Source of the DNA: RPQJ01 sp963793005
GTDB lineage: Bacteria > Pseudomonadota > Gammaproteobacteria > Steroidobacterales > Steroidobacteraceae
Reading direction: 5' to 3'
DNA length: 64,000 bases
NCBI GenBank assembly: GCA_963793005.1
Contig: CAWBYP010000002.1
Location: 1,426,001 to 1,490,000, forward strand
Below, piece by piece: positions 1-8,583 of the stretch (positions are counted from its first letter, which is position 1; each line of letters starts with the position of its first letter). Position numbers and translations under genes: made by a program. Below the pieces are notes generated by a model. That model was not told where the DNA came from, searched no databases, and saw nothing but the letters and a program-made list of their open reading frames with translations.

Positions 1-2
1 CG

Positions 3-86
3 GACGCGTGGCGGCTGATGGAACATTTCAAGTCCAGCCTCGCGGCGCTCGAGTCGGCGGCCATTCCGGGCACCAGCGCAGGCTGA
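3..86 (+). CDS. C-terminal end of an unidentified gene (5' end outside window)
   Basis: The frame starting at base 3 is open from the window edge to a TGA at 84-86 and encodes 27 residues ending in ALESAAIPGTSAG. It lies 50 bp upstream of the acyl-CoA synthetase on the same strand, so it is probably the preceding operon member. The fragment is too short to assign a family. A longer open frame also begins at base 8, but it leads into the synthetase without a convincing start, so I take this separate short frame as the likelier real tail. Confidence 0.45.
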   Translation, partial: DAWRLMEHFKSSLAALESAAIPGTSAG

Positions 87-136
87 CCATTTCCCAGCAG
101 TGCGGCGAGCCGCGCTGCGATAGACCAGGAGCGGAC

Positions 137-1762
137 ATGTACCACTACGCAGATGCCGTCGAAGCGCTGGCCGACATGCTCGGCGACGATCCCGTCCTCA
201 CGCACGCCGGACAGCACCGTTCGTGGCGCGACTTCGAGAACCGCGCGGCGCGGCTGGGCCAGGCGCTCGCCGACGCGGGACTGAAGCCGGGCTCGAAAGT
301 CGGCCTGCTGCTCTACAACTGCTCCGAGTACTACGAGGCATTCCTCGCCGCGCTCAAGATGCGCATGGTGCCGTTCAACATCAACTACCGCTACGTCGGC
401 ACCGAGCTTGCCTACCTGCTCGAGAACTCGGATTGCGAGGCGCTCGTCTATCACCGCTCGCTCTCCGGCGTCGTGGACGAAGTGCTGCCCGGCGCACAGC
501 TGGTGAAGCTCGCACTCGAGGTCGATGATGGCGAGGGTCCGGCCAACGCGGCTCGCGGCTACGAGGCGGCAATCGGGGCCGCGGCACCTGCACCGCGCAT
601 GGCCCGCCAGCCAGACGACTATCACCTGATGTACACCGGCGGCACGACCGGGATGCCGAAGGGCGTGATCTGCGAGGTCACGCCCTGGACCACCGGGCTC
701 GTCGCGATGTTCGCGAAGAACGTGCTCGGGCTCGACCCGCCGCCTGCCGACCTTTCCCAGCTGCTTGGCACCGTGAAGGTGCTGCGTTCGCGGGGCGTCG
801 TGCCGGTGATCATGCCCTCCTCGCCGCTGATGCACACCGCAGGGCTCGCCAACAGCCTGCCGTTCCAGCTGCTCGGCGGCCGCTGCGTGACGCTGCCGAA
901 CAAGAACTTCGACCCGATGGAGATCTGGCGCACCGTTGCCAGTGAACGCGTGATGGCCACGGTCATCGTCGGCGACGCCTTCGCCCGACCGATGCTCGCG
1001 GCGCTCGACGATGCGAAGGCCCGCGGCGAGACGCTCGACCTGTCGAGCCTGAAGATCGTGATTTCCTCGGGCGTGCTCTGGTCGAAGGGTGTGAAGGAAC
1101 AGATGCTGGAGTGGCTGGACGCGACACTGATCGACGGCGTCGGCGCCACCGAAGGCCCGATGGCGCTGCAGATAAGCCGGCGCGGGCAGGCGGGCACGAC
1201 AGCGCGCTTCATCCCGCTGGCGGAAACGCGCCTCTTCGCCGAAGACGGTCGCGAGATCCCGAAGAGCTCCGACGAGCCCGGCCTGATCGCGGCGGGTGGC
1301 CCCGCGTTGCCAGCCGGCTACTACAAGGACCCGGAGAAGACCGCGAAGACCTTTAGGGTGATCGACGGGCAGCGGCTCGCGTTCATCGGCGACTGGGGAA
1401 GCTGGAACCCGGACGGCACGATGCAGCTGCTCGGCCGCGGCTCGGCCTGCATCAACACCGGTGGCGAGAAGGTTTACCCGGAAGAGGTGGAGCAGGTGCT
1501 CGGCACGCATCCGGATGTCGCCGACTGCCTGGTGATCGGCCTTCCCGACGAGCGCTTCGGCCAACGCGTGGTCGCGCTGGTCGCTGCACGGCGGACGGAT
1601 GCCTCACTCGCCGCAGCGCTGCCAGAGTTCGTGCAGGGCAAGATGGCCGGGTACAAGCGGCCGCGTGCATTCTTCGAAGTCGAGGCCGTCCCGCGCATGC
1701 CTAACGGCAAGGCTGACTACAAGGCCGCGCGCGCCATCGCCGAGCGGCTCGCACAGCAGTAG
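137..1762 (+). CDS. Acyl-CoA synthetase (class I adenylate-forming, FadD-like)
   Basis: This 541-aa AMP-forming ligase would activate a carboxylic acid to its acyl-CoA through an acyl-adenylate. The phosphate-binding motif YTGGTTGMPKG lies near residue 168, the hinge motif GRGSACINTGGEKVYPEEVE near 435, and the catalytic lysine sits in the C-terminal PNGKADY. The ATG at 137 is chosen because AGGAG (127-131) sits 5 nt upstream; the frame is open further upstream, but that extension is arginine-rich and unlike the family. The stop is followed 6 bp later by a hydrolase gene, suggesting one transcript. The sequence resembles synthetases from steroid and branched-acid catabolic clusters, but the substrate cannot be read from sequence. 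Confidence 0.9.
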   Translation: MYHYADAVEALADMLGDDPVLTHAGQHRSWRDFENRAARLGQALADAGLKPGSKVGLLLYNCSEYYEAFLAALKMRMVPFNINYRYVGTELAYLLENSDCEALVYHRSLSGVVDEVLPGAQLVKLALEVDDGEGPANAARGYEAAIGAAAPAPRMARQPDDYHLMYTGGTTGMPKGVICEVTPWTTGLVAMFAKNVLGLDPPPADLSQLLGTVKVLRSRGVVPVIMPSSPLMHTAGLANSLPFQLLGGRCVTLPNKNFDPMEIWRTVASERVMATVIVGDAFARPMLAALDDAKARGETLDLSSLKIVISSGVLWSKGVKEQMLEWLDATLIDGVGATEGPMALQISRRGQAGTTARFIPLAETRLFAEDGREIPKSSDEPGLIAAGGPALPAGYYKDPEKTAKTFRVIDGQRLAFIGDWGSWNPDGTMQLLGRGSACINTGGEKVYPEEVEQVLGTHPDVADCLVIGLPDERFGQRVVALVAARRTDASLAAALPEFVQGKMAGYKRPRAFFEVEAVPRMPNGKADYKAARAIAERLAQQ

Positions 1763-1768
1763 GAACTC

Positions 1769-2680
1769 ATGGTCAGCTGGCAGACGACGACCGCGAGCCT
1801 GCTCGCGCGCCTCACGGTCAAGCAGCAGCTGCAGCGCGACGTGTCGGTGGAGCGCCTGCGTGAACAGATAGGCGCGATAGAGCGACTGTTCCCCGACCAT
1901 CCGCCGGGTTTCGTCGTGGCGCACGACCATCCCCTGCCCGACTGCGACGCCGAATGGCTGCGTGAAAAGGGCTCGGCGACCGACCGGGTGATCCTGCACT
2001 TTCCGGGCGGTGCATACGTCGCGCGGCTGCCGAACATGGAACGGGCGATGATGGCGAGGATCTGCCACGCAGCCAATGCGCGGGCGCGCCTGGTTTTCTA
2101 CAGGCTGGCGCCCGAGCACCCGTTCCCGGCCGGTCACGACGACAGCGTCGGGGCGTACGAGCAATTGCTCGAACTCGGCGTGGAGCCCGGGCGAATCGTC
2201 CTGAGCGGAATTTCAGCGGGCGGAGGGATGGCGCTCGCGGTCCTGCTCGCGGCGCGTGATCGCGGCCTGCCACTGCCTGCCGGGGCGATACTGATGTCAC
2301 CGCTGACGGACCTGACCGACCCGCACGAAGGCACCCGGGTCGCCAATGCAGGGCGCGATCCGGTACTCAGCGAGAAACGCGGCATCGAGATGCGCGCAAT
2401 GTATGCTGGTGGGGACCCGCAGATGCTGGTACATCCGTGGGTGTCACCTATTTACGGGGAGTTCGATGGCTTGCCGCCGCTCTTCTTCCAGGCAGGCAGC
2501 ACGGAGATCCTGCTTGACGACAGCAGGCGCTGCGTCGAGCGTGCCCGCGCCGCGGGCGTCGCGGCCGAACTCGAGGTCTGGGAGGAAATGCCACACGGGT
2601 GGCAGGGCCTTCCATTCATCCCGGAATCGAAACGCGCAATCGAACACTGCGCCGACTTCGTGAGGCAACGTTGTCCATGA
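1769..2680 (+). CDS. Alpha/beta hydrolase, HSL (hydrolase fold 3) family
   Basis: A 303-aa serine hydrolase or esterase-like protein. The nucleophile is Ser149 in GISAGG, the probable base is His275 in MPHGW, and the acid lies in GSTEILLDDS (Glu245 or Asp249). The oxyanion-hole segment is HFPGGAY (77-83), a variant of the usual HGGG, which is worth noting. YRLAPEHPFPA (111-121) is a hallmark of the HSL group. The start lies 6 bp after the synthetase stop, and the end overlaps the hemerythrin start by 4 nt, so translation is probably coupled. A role in cleaving an ester or lactone in the same pathway as the synthetase is inference. Confidence 0.88.
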   Translation: MVSWQTTTASLLARLTVKQQLQRDVSVERLREQIGAIERLFPDHPPGFVVAHDHPLPDCDAEWLREKGSATDRVILHFPGGAYVARLPNMERAMMARICHAANARARLVFYRLAPEHPFPAGHDDSVGAYEQLLELGVEPGRIVLSGISAGGGMALAVLLAARDRGLPLPAGAILMSPLTDLTDPHEGTRVANAGRDPVLSEKRGIEMRAMYAGGDPQMLVHPWVSPIYGEFDGLPPLFFQAGSTEILLDDSRRCVERARAAGVAAELEVWEEMPHGWQGLPFIPESKRAIEHCADFVRQRCP

Positions 2681-3612
2681 CCGCAAAGACCAGAAGGACC
2701 ACCAAGGCCGCAAAGACCACGGCCCGGAATACCCGATCAGCCGCTCGAAACTCCGCGCGTCCGCGGACCCAGGTGCGGACCCAGGCGCGCGAGCAGTCGC
2801 GTGCGCAGTCGGCCGGCGACGAATTCATGAAGATGCTGCGCGACGATCATGCGGGGCTGTCGCGGGTCCTGCGCGAGATCGACGCGCAGCAGACCGCGCT
2901 GCGATCCATGCCGGAGGCCGCGCGACCCGTGCTCGTGGAAGCGATGCGCTACGTCCTCGTGTACCAGCACTCGGTGCATCACCCGAGGGAAGACCTGCTG
3001 TTCGCGAAAATCCGTGATCGCGAGCCATCGCTCTACCGGAACATGCACCGGCTTGTCATGGAGCACCGGATCGGCCAGGAGCGGGCGGAGGGGCTCGCAC
3101 GGGATCTCGCGCGAGCGACACCCGCGCAGCTGCGTGGCAGGGCGGGCGTGCGGATCGCGAAGCAGTTGCACGATTACGTTCGCCACACGCGCAGTCACAT
3201 GCGCCGCGAAGAAGCAGTTTTCTACACGGGCGCGGCGCGCGTGCTGAAGGCTTCGGACTGGGCGACGATCGCATCTGGCCCGATGCCACGCGACCCGGCC
3301 GGCAACCTGATCAGGCTGGCGGACCGCTACCCGAAGCTTGCGGCGCGGCTCGCGCGACCAGAGCGCGTGGTCACGGGACACGGAGAGCAAGCCGCACAGC
3401 CTCAGGACCGTCCGGACGGTCGCCAGCGCGCCGAGGTGGTGGCCGAGTTGTTCGGGGAAGCGCTGCACGAGACGGCCGACTTCGTCCGGGCCGGGCTCAC
3501 GGACCTGGGCGGAGTTCGATCGCCAGCCGGCGCTGTGCGGGCCTCGTTTTCGATTGGTGCCCGAAGCTTCCGCTGCGCTTCCCGCCTGGTCGGCCTGCCG
3601 TTCAGGCGCTGA
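2677..3612 (+). CDS. Hemerythrin HHE-domain protein with basic N-terminal tail
   Basis: A 311-aa protein starting at the ATG that overlaps the hydrolase stop (ATGA, 2677-2680). Residues 1-45 are very rich in Lys, Arg and Thr. Residues 50-190 carry the hemerythrin pattern of spaced helices with His58, His98/101/102 plus Glu105, His124/130 and His165/170/174 plus Glu178, enough to bind a di-iron centre for O2, NO or redox sensing. The region after about 200 is not recognised. The basic tail could bind nucleic acid, polyphosphate or membrane; this is inference. Its last 11 bp overlap the end of the convergent MalT-like regulator. Confidence 0.82.
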   Translation: MTAKTRRTTKAAKTTARNTRSAARNSARPRTQVRTQAREQSRAQSAGDEFMKMLRDDHAGLSRVLREIDAQQTALRSMPEAARPVLVEAMRYVLVYQHSVHHPREDLLFAKIRDREPSLYRNMHRLVMEHRIGQERAEGLARDLARATPAQLRGRAGVRIAKQLHDYVRHTRSHMRREEAVFYTGAARVLKASDWATIASGPMPRDPAGNLIRLADRYPKLAARLARPERVVTGHGEQAAQPQDRPDGRQRAEVVAELFGEALHETADFVRAGLTDLGGVRSPAGAVRASFSIGARSFRCASRLVGLPFRR

Positions 3613-6274
3613 GCAGGCCCAGCAGCCTCGCGCGATCCACGGCGTGCCGCCGGCTCGCCGCGTTCAGCTTTGCGAAAATGTTTTTCAAGTGCCACTTGAC
3701 CGTCTGCTCGCCGATGTCCATGGCGCGGGCGATTTCCTTGTTTGCCATGCCGGCCGCAAGCAGCGCCAGGATGCGGCCCTCCTTCGGTGTGAGCAGCCCG
3801 CTGGTCGACGCACCGTCGGGAGACTGCAGCAAAGCGCTTTGAGCCGGGGCTTGTGACAACGGCACCGCAGCGTGCTGAATCGAGGCTTCCGCGCCCGGGA
3901 CGGCACCCTCGACCATACCCGCCAGTCCGGGATGCGCATTCTCGACGAACCACCTCATTCCGCCCAGGCTTGCGAGGCTCAGCACTTCCGACAGCTGGTC
4001 CCGCGCACCTGGACGCCCCAGTTGGTGGAGCGCCAGCGCCTGCAGGGCCCGCGCGGCCAGGCCGTCGGGGCTGCGCCCGGGTCCCGCTTTCACCCGGTTC
4101 AATGGCTCCAGCGCCAGCTCTGCCCCCGAGGGATCGCTGCGTGACAGGCAGACCCATGCGGTGGCGACAGCCAGGCGCCGGTCGACGAGATCGAGAAACG
4201 GCCGGTAGGCAGGGGCTTCGAATGCGGCACGAAGCGCAACGGCGTCCGCGAGCCGCTCCGCCGCAGAGGTGATCCGCGATTGCTGCACATGTGCCCGCAC
4301 CTGCCCGACCAGCGCGCTGAACACCAGTCGCGGCATTGCCCGCGCCACGCCCAGGTCGTGGAGCGATTCGAGCGCGTCAATCGCGCGCGCGTCCTCGCCG
4401 CGAAATATCGCGCTTTCCGCGATGACCCGATAAGCGAGCACGATCGGGTCCGGCATGCCTACCCGCTCGATCACGTCGAGGCGGTCTGCAAGCAGCGCGA
4501 GCGCCGCGTCGACATCGCCACGCAGGTACCTTACGGCCGACAGAGTGCCCGCGAACATTGCAGCGACCACGCTGCGGCGACCCATCTCGCGCTCCGCTGT
4601 CTCGATCGCCGGTTGCAGGATGGCCTCGGCCCTCAACGGGCTGCCGTCCCAGATGTAGCTTAGCGCGACGGTCATGTCGCCGAACGCCATCGGCAACCGC
4701 ATCGACGGCTCCCTTGTTGCCGCCGAGATGCACGGGCACAGCAACTGGCGGGCGCGCTCGGCGTCGCCCGAGTGCAGCGCGAAGGTCGCGCGCGAATTCG
4801 CCATCGACATGACATGAAGCGGGGTCGCGCCGGGCGGCGGATCGTCCCAGCCCGCCAGCGCCACTGGCACGAGGCCCGGCTTGTCGCAGAAAATTGCAGC
4901 GGCAGCGGCCGCCATCGCCGCCTCGAACCTCGCTCCTGCATTGCAGTCCGGAAGCTGCAGGATGCGCTCGACGGCTGCGGGCACGCCCTCCGGGTCATCG
5001 CCGAGCGCGCTTATCCAGGCGCCCGTCACCTGCAGGCCGACGTCGCGGGCCATCACCGAATCGGGCACGCGCCGCAGCCAGTCCCGAGCCTCGCCGAGAC
5101 GGCCCTCCCGGGCGATGTCACGCAGGCAGTGCGTCGCGTACGCTACGGCCAGCGCCTCATTGCCGGCTGCCCATGCGTGACGGGCAGCCTCCTGGTACTG
5201 GTCGTGGTCTGCATACCAGGCGGCGGCGCGCTCGTAGCAGCCCCGACGCTCCTCGACCGGAAGCTTGTCGAAATGGCCGAGCAGGAAGTCCCGCGCCATC
5301 GCGTGGAACTTCAGCCACCGCCGGTCTTCCGACTGCGTCACGACAGGCGAATTGAGCGCGGCAGCTTCCAGCACCCCGGCGGCATCCCCATAGCCGGTGA
5401 CGGCAGCGCACAGGTCCGCATTCATCGACTCGAGGATCGAGATCCGCACCACGAATGCCGCCACCTCCGGCGACAACCGCGAAAGCATTGATTCGAAGAA
5501 GAAGCGATTGATGTCGCCGCGCCGCGCGCTCAACTGGCCAATGGCAACCTGCTGGTCGGACGCGGCCTCGATTGTCGCCGCGGCAAGCTGCAGGCCCAGC
5601 GGCCAGCCTTCCGTCAATTCGTTTATCCGGGCCGCGGCATCCAGGCTGATCCTGCAGCCGAAGCGCGCGCGCAGCACCTCGCGCGACTCGTCCGGATCGA
5701 GCCGCAGGTCGTCTACCCCGATGCTGGCCAGCTGACCGCTCGCCAGCAAGTCTGCAAGCTGGAGGTCCAGCCGACGCCGGGTAGCTACGACAAACTGCAG
5801 GTTGGGTGGGGCGTTGTTCAACAGGTACGACAACATCGTGCCGAGCGCCAGCTGGGGCATGCGGTGCGCGTCGTCGAGTATCACGATCGTGGGCGTTGCA
5901 AGCCCCGCCACCGCGGCCAGCAGCGAGGTCAGCGCATCGAGTTCGCGGTGCTCCTGCAGCCGGCCTTGCATGGCTGCCACGGTGAACGCATCCCTGCCGG
6001 TCGCGCTGCGCAACGCGAAAGCGAGCAGGTCCACGAACTGGGACCGCTCGTCCTGCGCATCGAGCGTGGCCCAGGCTACGAATGCGCCACGCTCCAGCCA
6101 GCGTCGCCGCCAGTGGGCGAGCAGCATCGTCTTGCCGAATCCCTGCGGAGCGCTGACCAGGATCGCAGTACGATCATTGATCTCCGCCCAGCGCCGATCA
6201 AGCCGGGGCCGGGCTGGAAGCGCCCGTCCGGGTTTCGGGGGCGCGGTCTTGAGCAGGAACCGTGACGCGACCAT
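3602..6274 (-). CDS. MalT-like LuxR-family transcriptional regulator (STAND ATPase)
   Basis: An 890-aa regulator with MalT architecture. It has an N-terminal NTPase with Walker A APQGFGKT (42-49) and Walker B IVILDDAHR, a long helical repeat region expected to sense ligand, and a C-terminal LuxR helix-turn-helix in the last 64 residues (LTPKEGRILALL to VKWHLKNIFAKLNA). Such proteins oligomerise on binding ATP plus inducer and activate transcription. The open frame runs 91 codons further upstream, but that part has no family character, so ATG 6274 is chosen; its Shine-Dalgarno is weak. A C-run/G-run palindrome lies about 80 bp upstream in the divergent promoter. A similar regulator is at 37062-39743. 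Confidence 0.9.
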   Translation of the reverse strand: MVASRFLLKTAPPKPGRALPARPRLDRRWAEINDRTAILVSAPQGFGKTMLLAHWRRRWLERGAFVAWATLDAQDERSQFVDLLAFALRSATGRDAFTVAAMQGRLQEHRELDALTSLLAAVAGLATPTIVILDDAHRMPQLALGTMLSYLLNNAPPNLQFVVATRRRLDLQLADLLASGQLASIGVDDLRLDPDESREVLRARFGCRISLDAAARINELTEGWPLGLQLAAATIEAASDQQVAIGQLSARRGDINRFFFESMLSRLSPEVAAFVVRISILESMNADLCAAVTGYGDAAGVLEAAALNSPVVTQSEDRRWLKFHAMARDFLLGHFDKLPVEERRGCYERAAAWYADHDQYQEAARHAWAAGNEALAVAYATHCLRDIAREGRLGEARDWLRRVPDSVMARDVGLQVTGAWISALGDDPEGVPAAVERILQLPDCNAGARFEAAMAAAAAAIFCDKPGLVPVALAGWDDPPPGATPLHVMSMANSRATFALHSGDAERARQLLCPCISAATREPSMRLPMAFGDMTVALSYIWDGSPLRAEAILQPAIETAEREMGRRSVVAAMFAGTLSAVRYLRGDVDAALALLADRLDVIERVGMPDPIVLAYRVIAESAIFRGEDARAIDALESLHDLGVARAMPRLVFSALVGQVRAHVQQSRITSAAERLADAVALRAAFEAPAYRPFLDLVDRRLAVATAWVCLSRSDPSGAELALEPLNRVKAGPGRSPDGLAARALQALALHQLGRPGARDQLSEVLSLASLGGMRWFVENAHPGLAGMVEGAVPGAEASIQHAAVPLSQAPAQSALLQSPDGASTSGLLTPKEGRILALLAAGMANKEIARAMDIGEQTVKWHLKNIFAKLNAASRRHAVDRARLLGLLSA

Positions 6275-6356
6275 AGCCTGGGTGCAGCCGGAGCGGCGGC
6301 ACCATTTCCCGTCTCCTCGTCGATTCGAATGACCTGCGCCCAAGCATAGCCCATCA

Positions 6357-6376
6357 CCCCCTCTGTCTGGGGGGGG
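6357..6376. promoter_or_regulatory. C-run/G-run palindromic site in divergent promoter (copy 1)
   Basis: The sequence reads CATCA, then CCCCC (6357-6361), a 7-nt spacer and GGGGGGGG (6369-6376). It lies between the MalT-like regulator (start 6274, minus) and the cupin gene (start 6513, plus). Closely similar sites occur at 42353-42370 and 48777-48794, also between divergent genes. It may be an operator or activator site; the binding protein is unknown. Confidence 0.45.
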
Positions 6377-6512
6377 TCGCCGGGTTTCGGTCCCGTGGGC
6401 TCCCTTGCGGCGCTTACCCCCCCACTGTGAGTGGCAAAAGCGGCCGGTGCCGGGGCTAGGCTGGTCGTGCGTCTGGGCTGCCCGACTGACCGGCCGCAGG
6501 ACGAATGGAATC

Positions 6513-7070
6513 ATGGCAATCGAACACATAGACACCAGCTGCATCACGGATGACAGCCTGCCCTGGATGCCGTTTCACCCGTACTCCGATCTCGTCTCGG
6601 TGAAGCTCTTCCATGTCGACCCGGTGCGTGGCGAAGTCATCAGCGCGCTGCGCGCGCCGCCCGGCACGCAACTTCCGCGCCACCGCCACGCGGGTTCCGC
6701 CACGATCTATACGGTGCAGGGCCGCTGGAGGTACCTCGAGCATGACTGGGTCGCGGGACCGGGCAGCGTCGTGATCGAAACCGCGGACGAACAACACACG
6801 CCGCAGGCCCTTCCGGACGGAACCGACGACGTGATCATGTTCATGGTCAGTTCCGGCGAGCTGCTGCTGCTGGACGTCGAAGGCAGGATCGTCGCCACCG
6901 AGAACTGGCGCACCGCCGTGGAGCGATACCTGGGCTACTGCCGCGACAACGAGATAGAGCCGGTGGTCAGCCTGCTGAATGCGGCGCGCGTCGGTCCTTC
7001 CACGGCATCGCCTGCTCGACCTGCGCGGCCAGCCGGAACAGCGTCGCCTCGTCGCCTGTCCGCGCGGTGA
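6513..7070 (+). CDS. Cupin protein, 2,4'-dihydroxyacetophenone dioxygenase-like
   Basis: A 185-aa single-cupin protein. The core from WMPFHPYSDLVSVKLFHVDP through LPRHRHAGSATIYTVQGRWRYLEHDW to YLGYCRDNEIEP matches the family of 2,4'-dihydroxyacetophenone dioxygenase, an iron enzyme that cleaves a C-C bond in an aryl ketone. HRHAG and a later QHTPQ give the cupin metal ligands. The ATG at 6513 begins MAIEHIDTS; an upstream in-frame extension lacks family character. The last 28 or so residues are Ala/Pro/Arg-rich and read across the 3' end of the opposite amidase, so the natural C-terminus may be shorter. Many family members are annotated without a known substrate. Confidence 0.8.
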   Translation: MAIEHIDTSCITDDSLPWMPFHPYSDLVSVKLFHVDPVRGEVISALRAPPGTQLPRHRHAGSATIYTVQGRWRYLEHDWVAGPGSVVIETADEQHTPQALPDGTDDVIMFMVSSGELLLLDVEGRIVATENWRTAVERYLGYCRDNEIEPVVSLLNAARVGPSTASPARPARPAGTASPRRLSAR

Positions 7071-8463
7071 ACAGCATTCCCATCGGCAAGCCGTCGGTCG
7101 TCCAGTGCAGCGGCAGGGACATCGAGGGCTGCCCGGTAACGTTTGCAACCATCGTGTAAGGCGCCGCCTCGAAAACCTTCGCGAATGACTCGATGAACTT
7201 CGGACGCTGGCTGAGCAGCGCTCGCGCAGGCAGCGACGCGAGGAATTTGAGCGCTGCGCGCTTCGTCTTCGAGAACGCATACGCGCCGATCGGCATCGGC
7301 GGTACACCGACCGTCGGCGTCAGCAGTACGTCGAAGCCGGACGACCACTGCAGCCACCGGCGGGCGAACTCCTGCATCGACCAGAGCGCGCCCGTCACGT
7401 CGGCCGCGGACTGCGCCTCGCCCAGCCTTGCCAGTATCCAGGTGGCGAGCTCCACATCGGCGCGCGTCGCGTCCCGGCCAACCAGCTGTTTCGCGTGGCG
7501 CAGCGCCGCAGCCACGTCCGCCGACACCAGCGCCGCATATCCGGCTACGAAATCATCCGCGGCAAGCGGCAGACGCACCTCGATGAGATCGTGCCCCAGC
7601 TTTGCCAGGCCGGCCGTGGTTGATTCGACAGCCGCGCGGTTCTCCGGGTGCAGCACGCCGGCGAGGCCCGGGTCGAAGCTGAACGCGATGCGCAGGCGGC
7701 CCGGGTCACGCGCTGTCTCCTCGAGGAACGCGCGCGCCGGGGCGGGAAGCTTCATCAGTTGCTGAGGATAGTCACCGGCCGTCGCGTCGAGCATTGCCGC
7801 GCTGTCGCGCACGCTGCGCGTGACCACGTGTTCGCCGATCATGCCGAACCAGACGTCGGGGGCCAGCGGCCCGGTCGGGTTGCGACCGCGGCTGGGCTTC
7901 AGCCCCACCAGGCCGCAGTTCGATGCCGGCGTGCGTATGGAGCCGCCGCCGTCGTTGGCGTTCGCCGCGGGCACGATCCTCGCAGCGACGGCCGCAGCCG
8001 ATCCGCCGCTGGAACCGCTGGGGGTACGCTCGAGGTTCCATGGATTTCGCGTCGGGCCGAACAGTTCCGGCTCCGTGACGTTCGACACGCCCAGCTCTGG
8101 CGTGTTCGTCTTGCCGAAGATGACCAGCCCCGCGCGGCGGTAGCGGCGCGTGAGTTCCTCGTCCTCCGCGGGCACATAGTCGCGAAACAGGCGCGAGCCT
8201 AAGCTCATCGGTTCGCCGGCAACCGCGGTCATCAGGTCCTTGACGAGGAACGGAACGCCGCGGAACCGTCCTTCCGGCAAGCCGGCGGCAATCTCGTCCC
8301 GCGCGCGCTGTTCCATCAGGTGGATGACGGCGTTGATCCGCGGATTGACCGCCGCAGTCCGCGCGAGCGCCTCGTCCAGCAGCTCGGCAGGACTCACCTG
8401 TCCGCTCCGCACCAGTTCGGCAAGGCCCAGCGCGTCGAACTCCCCGTATTCGCGAATGCCCAT
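6967..8463 (-). CDS. Amidase signature family hydrolase
   Basis: A 498-aa amidase with the Ser-cisSer-Lys triad: Lys75 in FLVKD, a cis-Ser at 151/152 in GSSGGSAAA, and nucleophile Ser175 in GGGSIRTPAS. These enzymes hydrolyse amides and some esters in the cytoplasm. The length fits the family and the C-terminus (VEQAMPWKDRRAP) looks normal. It is transcribed toward the cupin gene and overlaps it by 104 bp, and away from the PQQ dehydrogenase 120 bp upstream. The substrate is unknown. Confidence 0.92.
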   Translation of the reverse strand: MGIREYGEFDALGLAELVRSGQVSPAELLDEALARTAAVNPRINAVIHLMEQRARDEIAAGLPEGRFRGVPFLVKDLMTAVAGEPMSLGSRLFRDYVPAEDEELTRRYRRAGLVIFGKTNTPELGVSNVTEPELFGPTRNPWNLERTPSGSSGGSAAAVAARIVPAANANDGGGSIRTPASNCGLVGLKPSRGRNPTGPLAPDVWFGMIGEHVVTRSVRDSAAMLDATAGDYPQQLMKLPAPARAFLEETARDPGRLRIAFSFDPGLAGVLHPENRAAVESTTAGLAKLGHDLIEVRLPLAADDFVAGYAALVSADVAAALRHAKQLVGRDATRADVELATWILARLGEAQSAADVTGALWSMQEFARRWLQWSSGFDVLLTPTVGVPPMPIGAYAFSKTKRAALKFLASLPARALLSQRPKFIESFAKVFEAAPYTMVANVTGQPSMSLPLHWTTDGLPMGMLFTARTGDEATLFRLAAQVEQAMPWKDRRAPHSAG

Positions 8464-8583
8464 CCGGTCGCCCCCCGGTCAAGTGAACATGGCTGATGAT
8501 GTCCCTTCCGGACCGGGAAATCGACTTGCCAGCAAGCGCCCGCCGACGGACACTCAGCGCCGTCACCAGTGACAGGCTGATCC

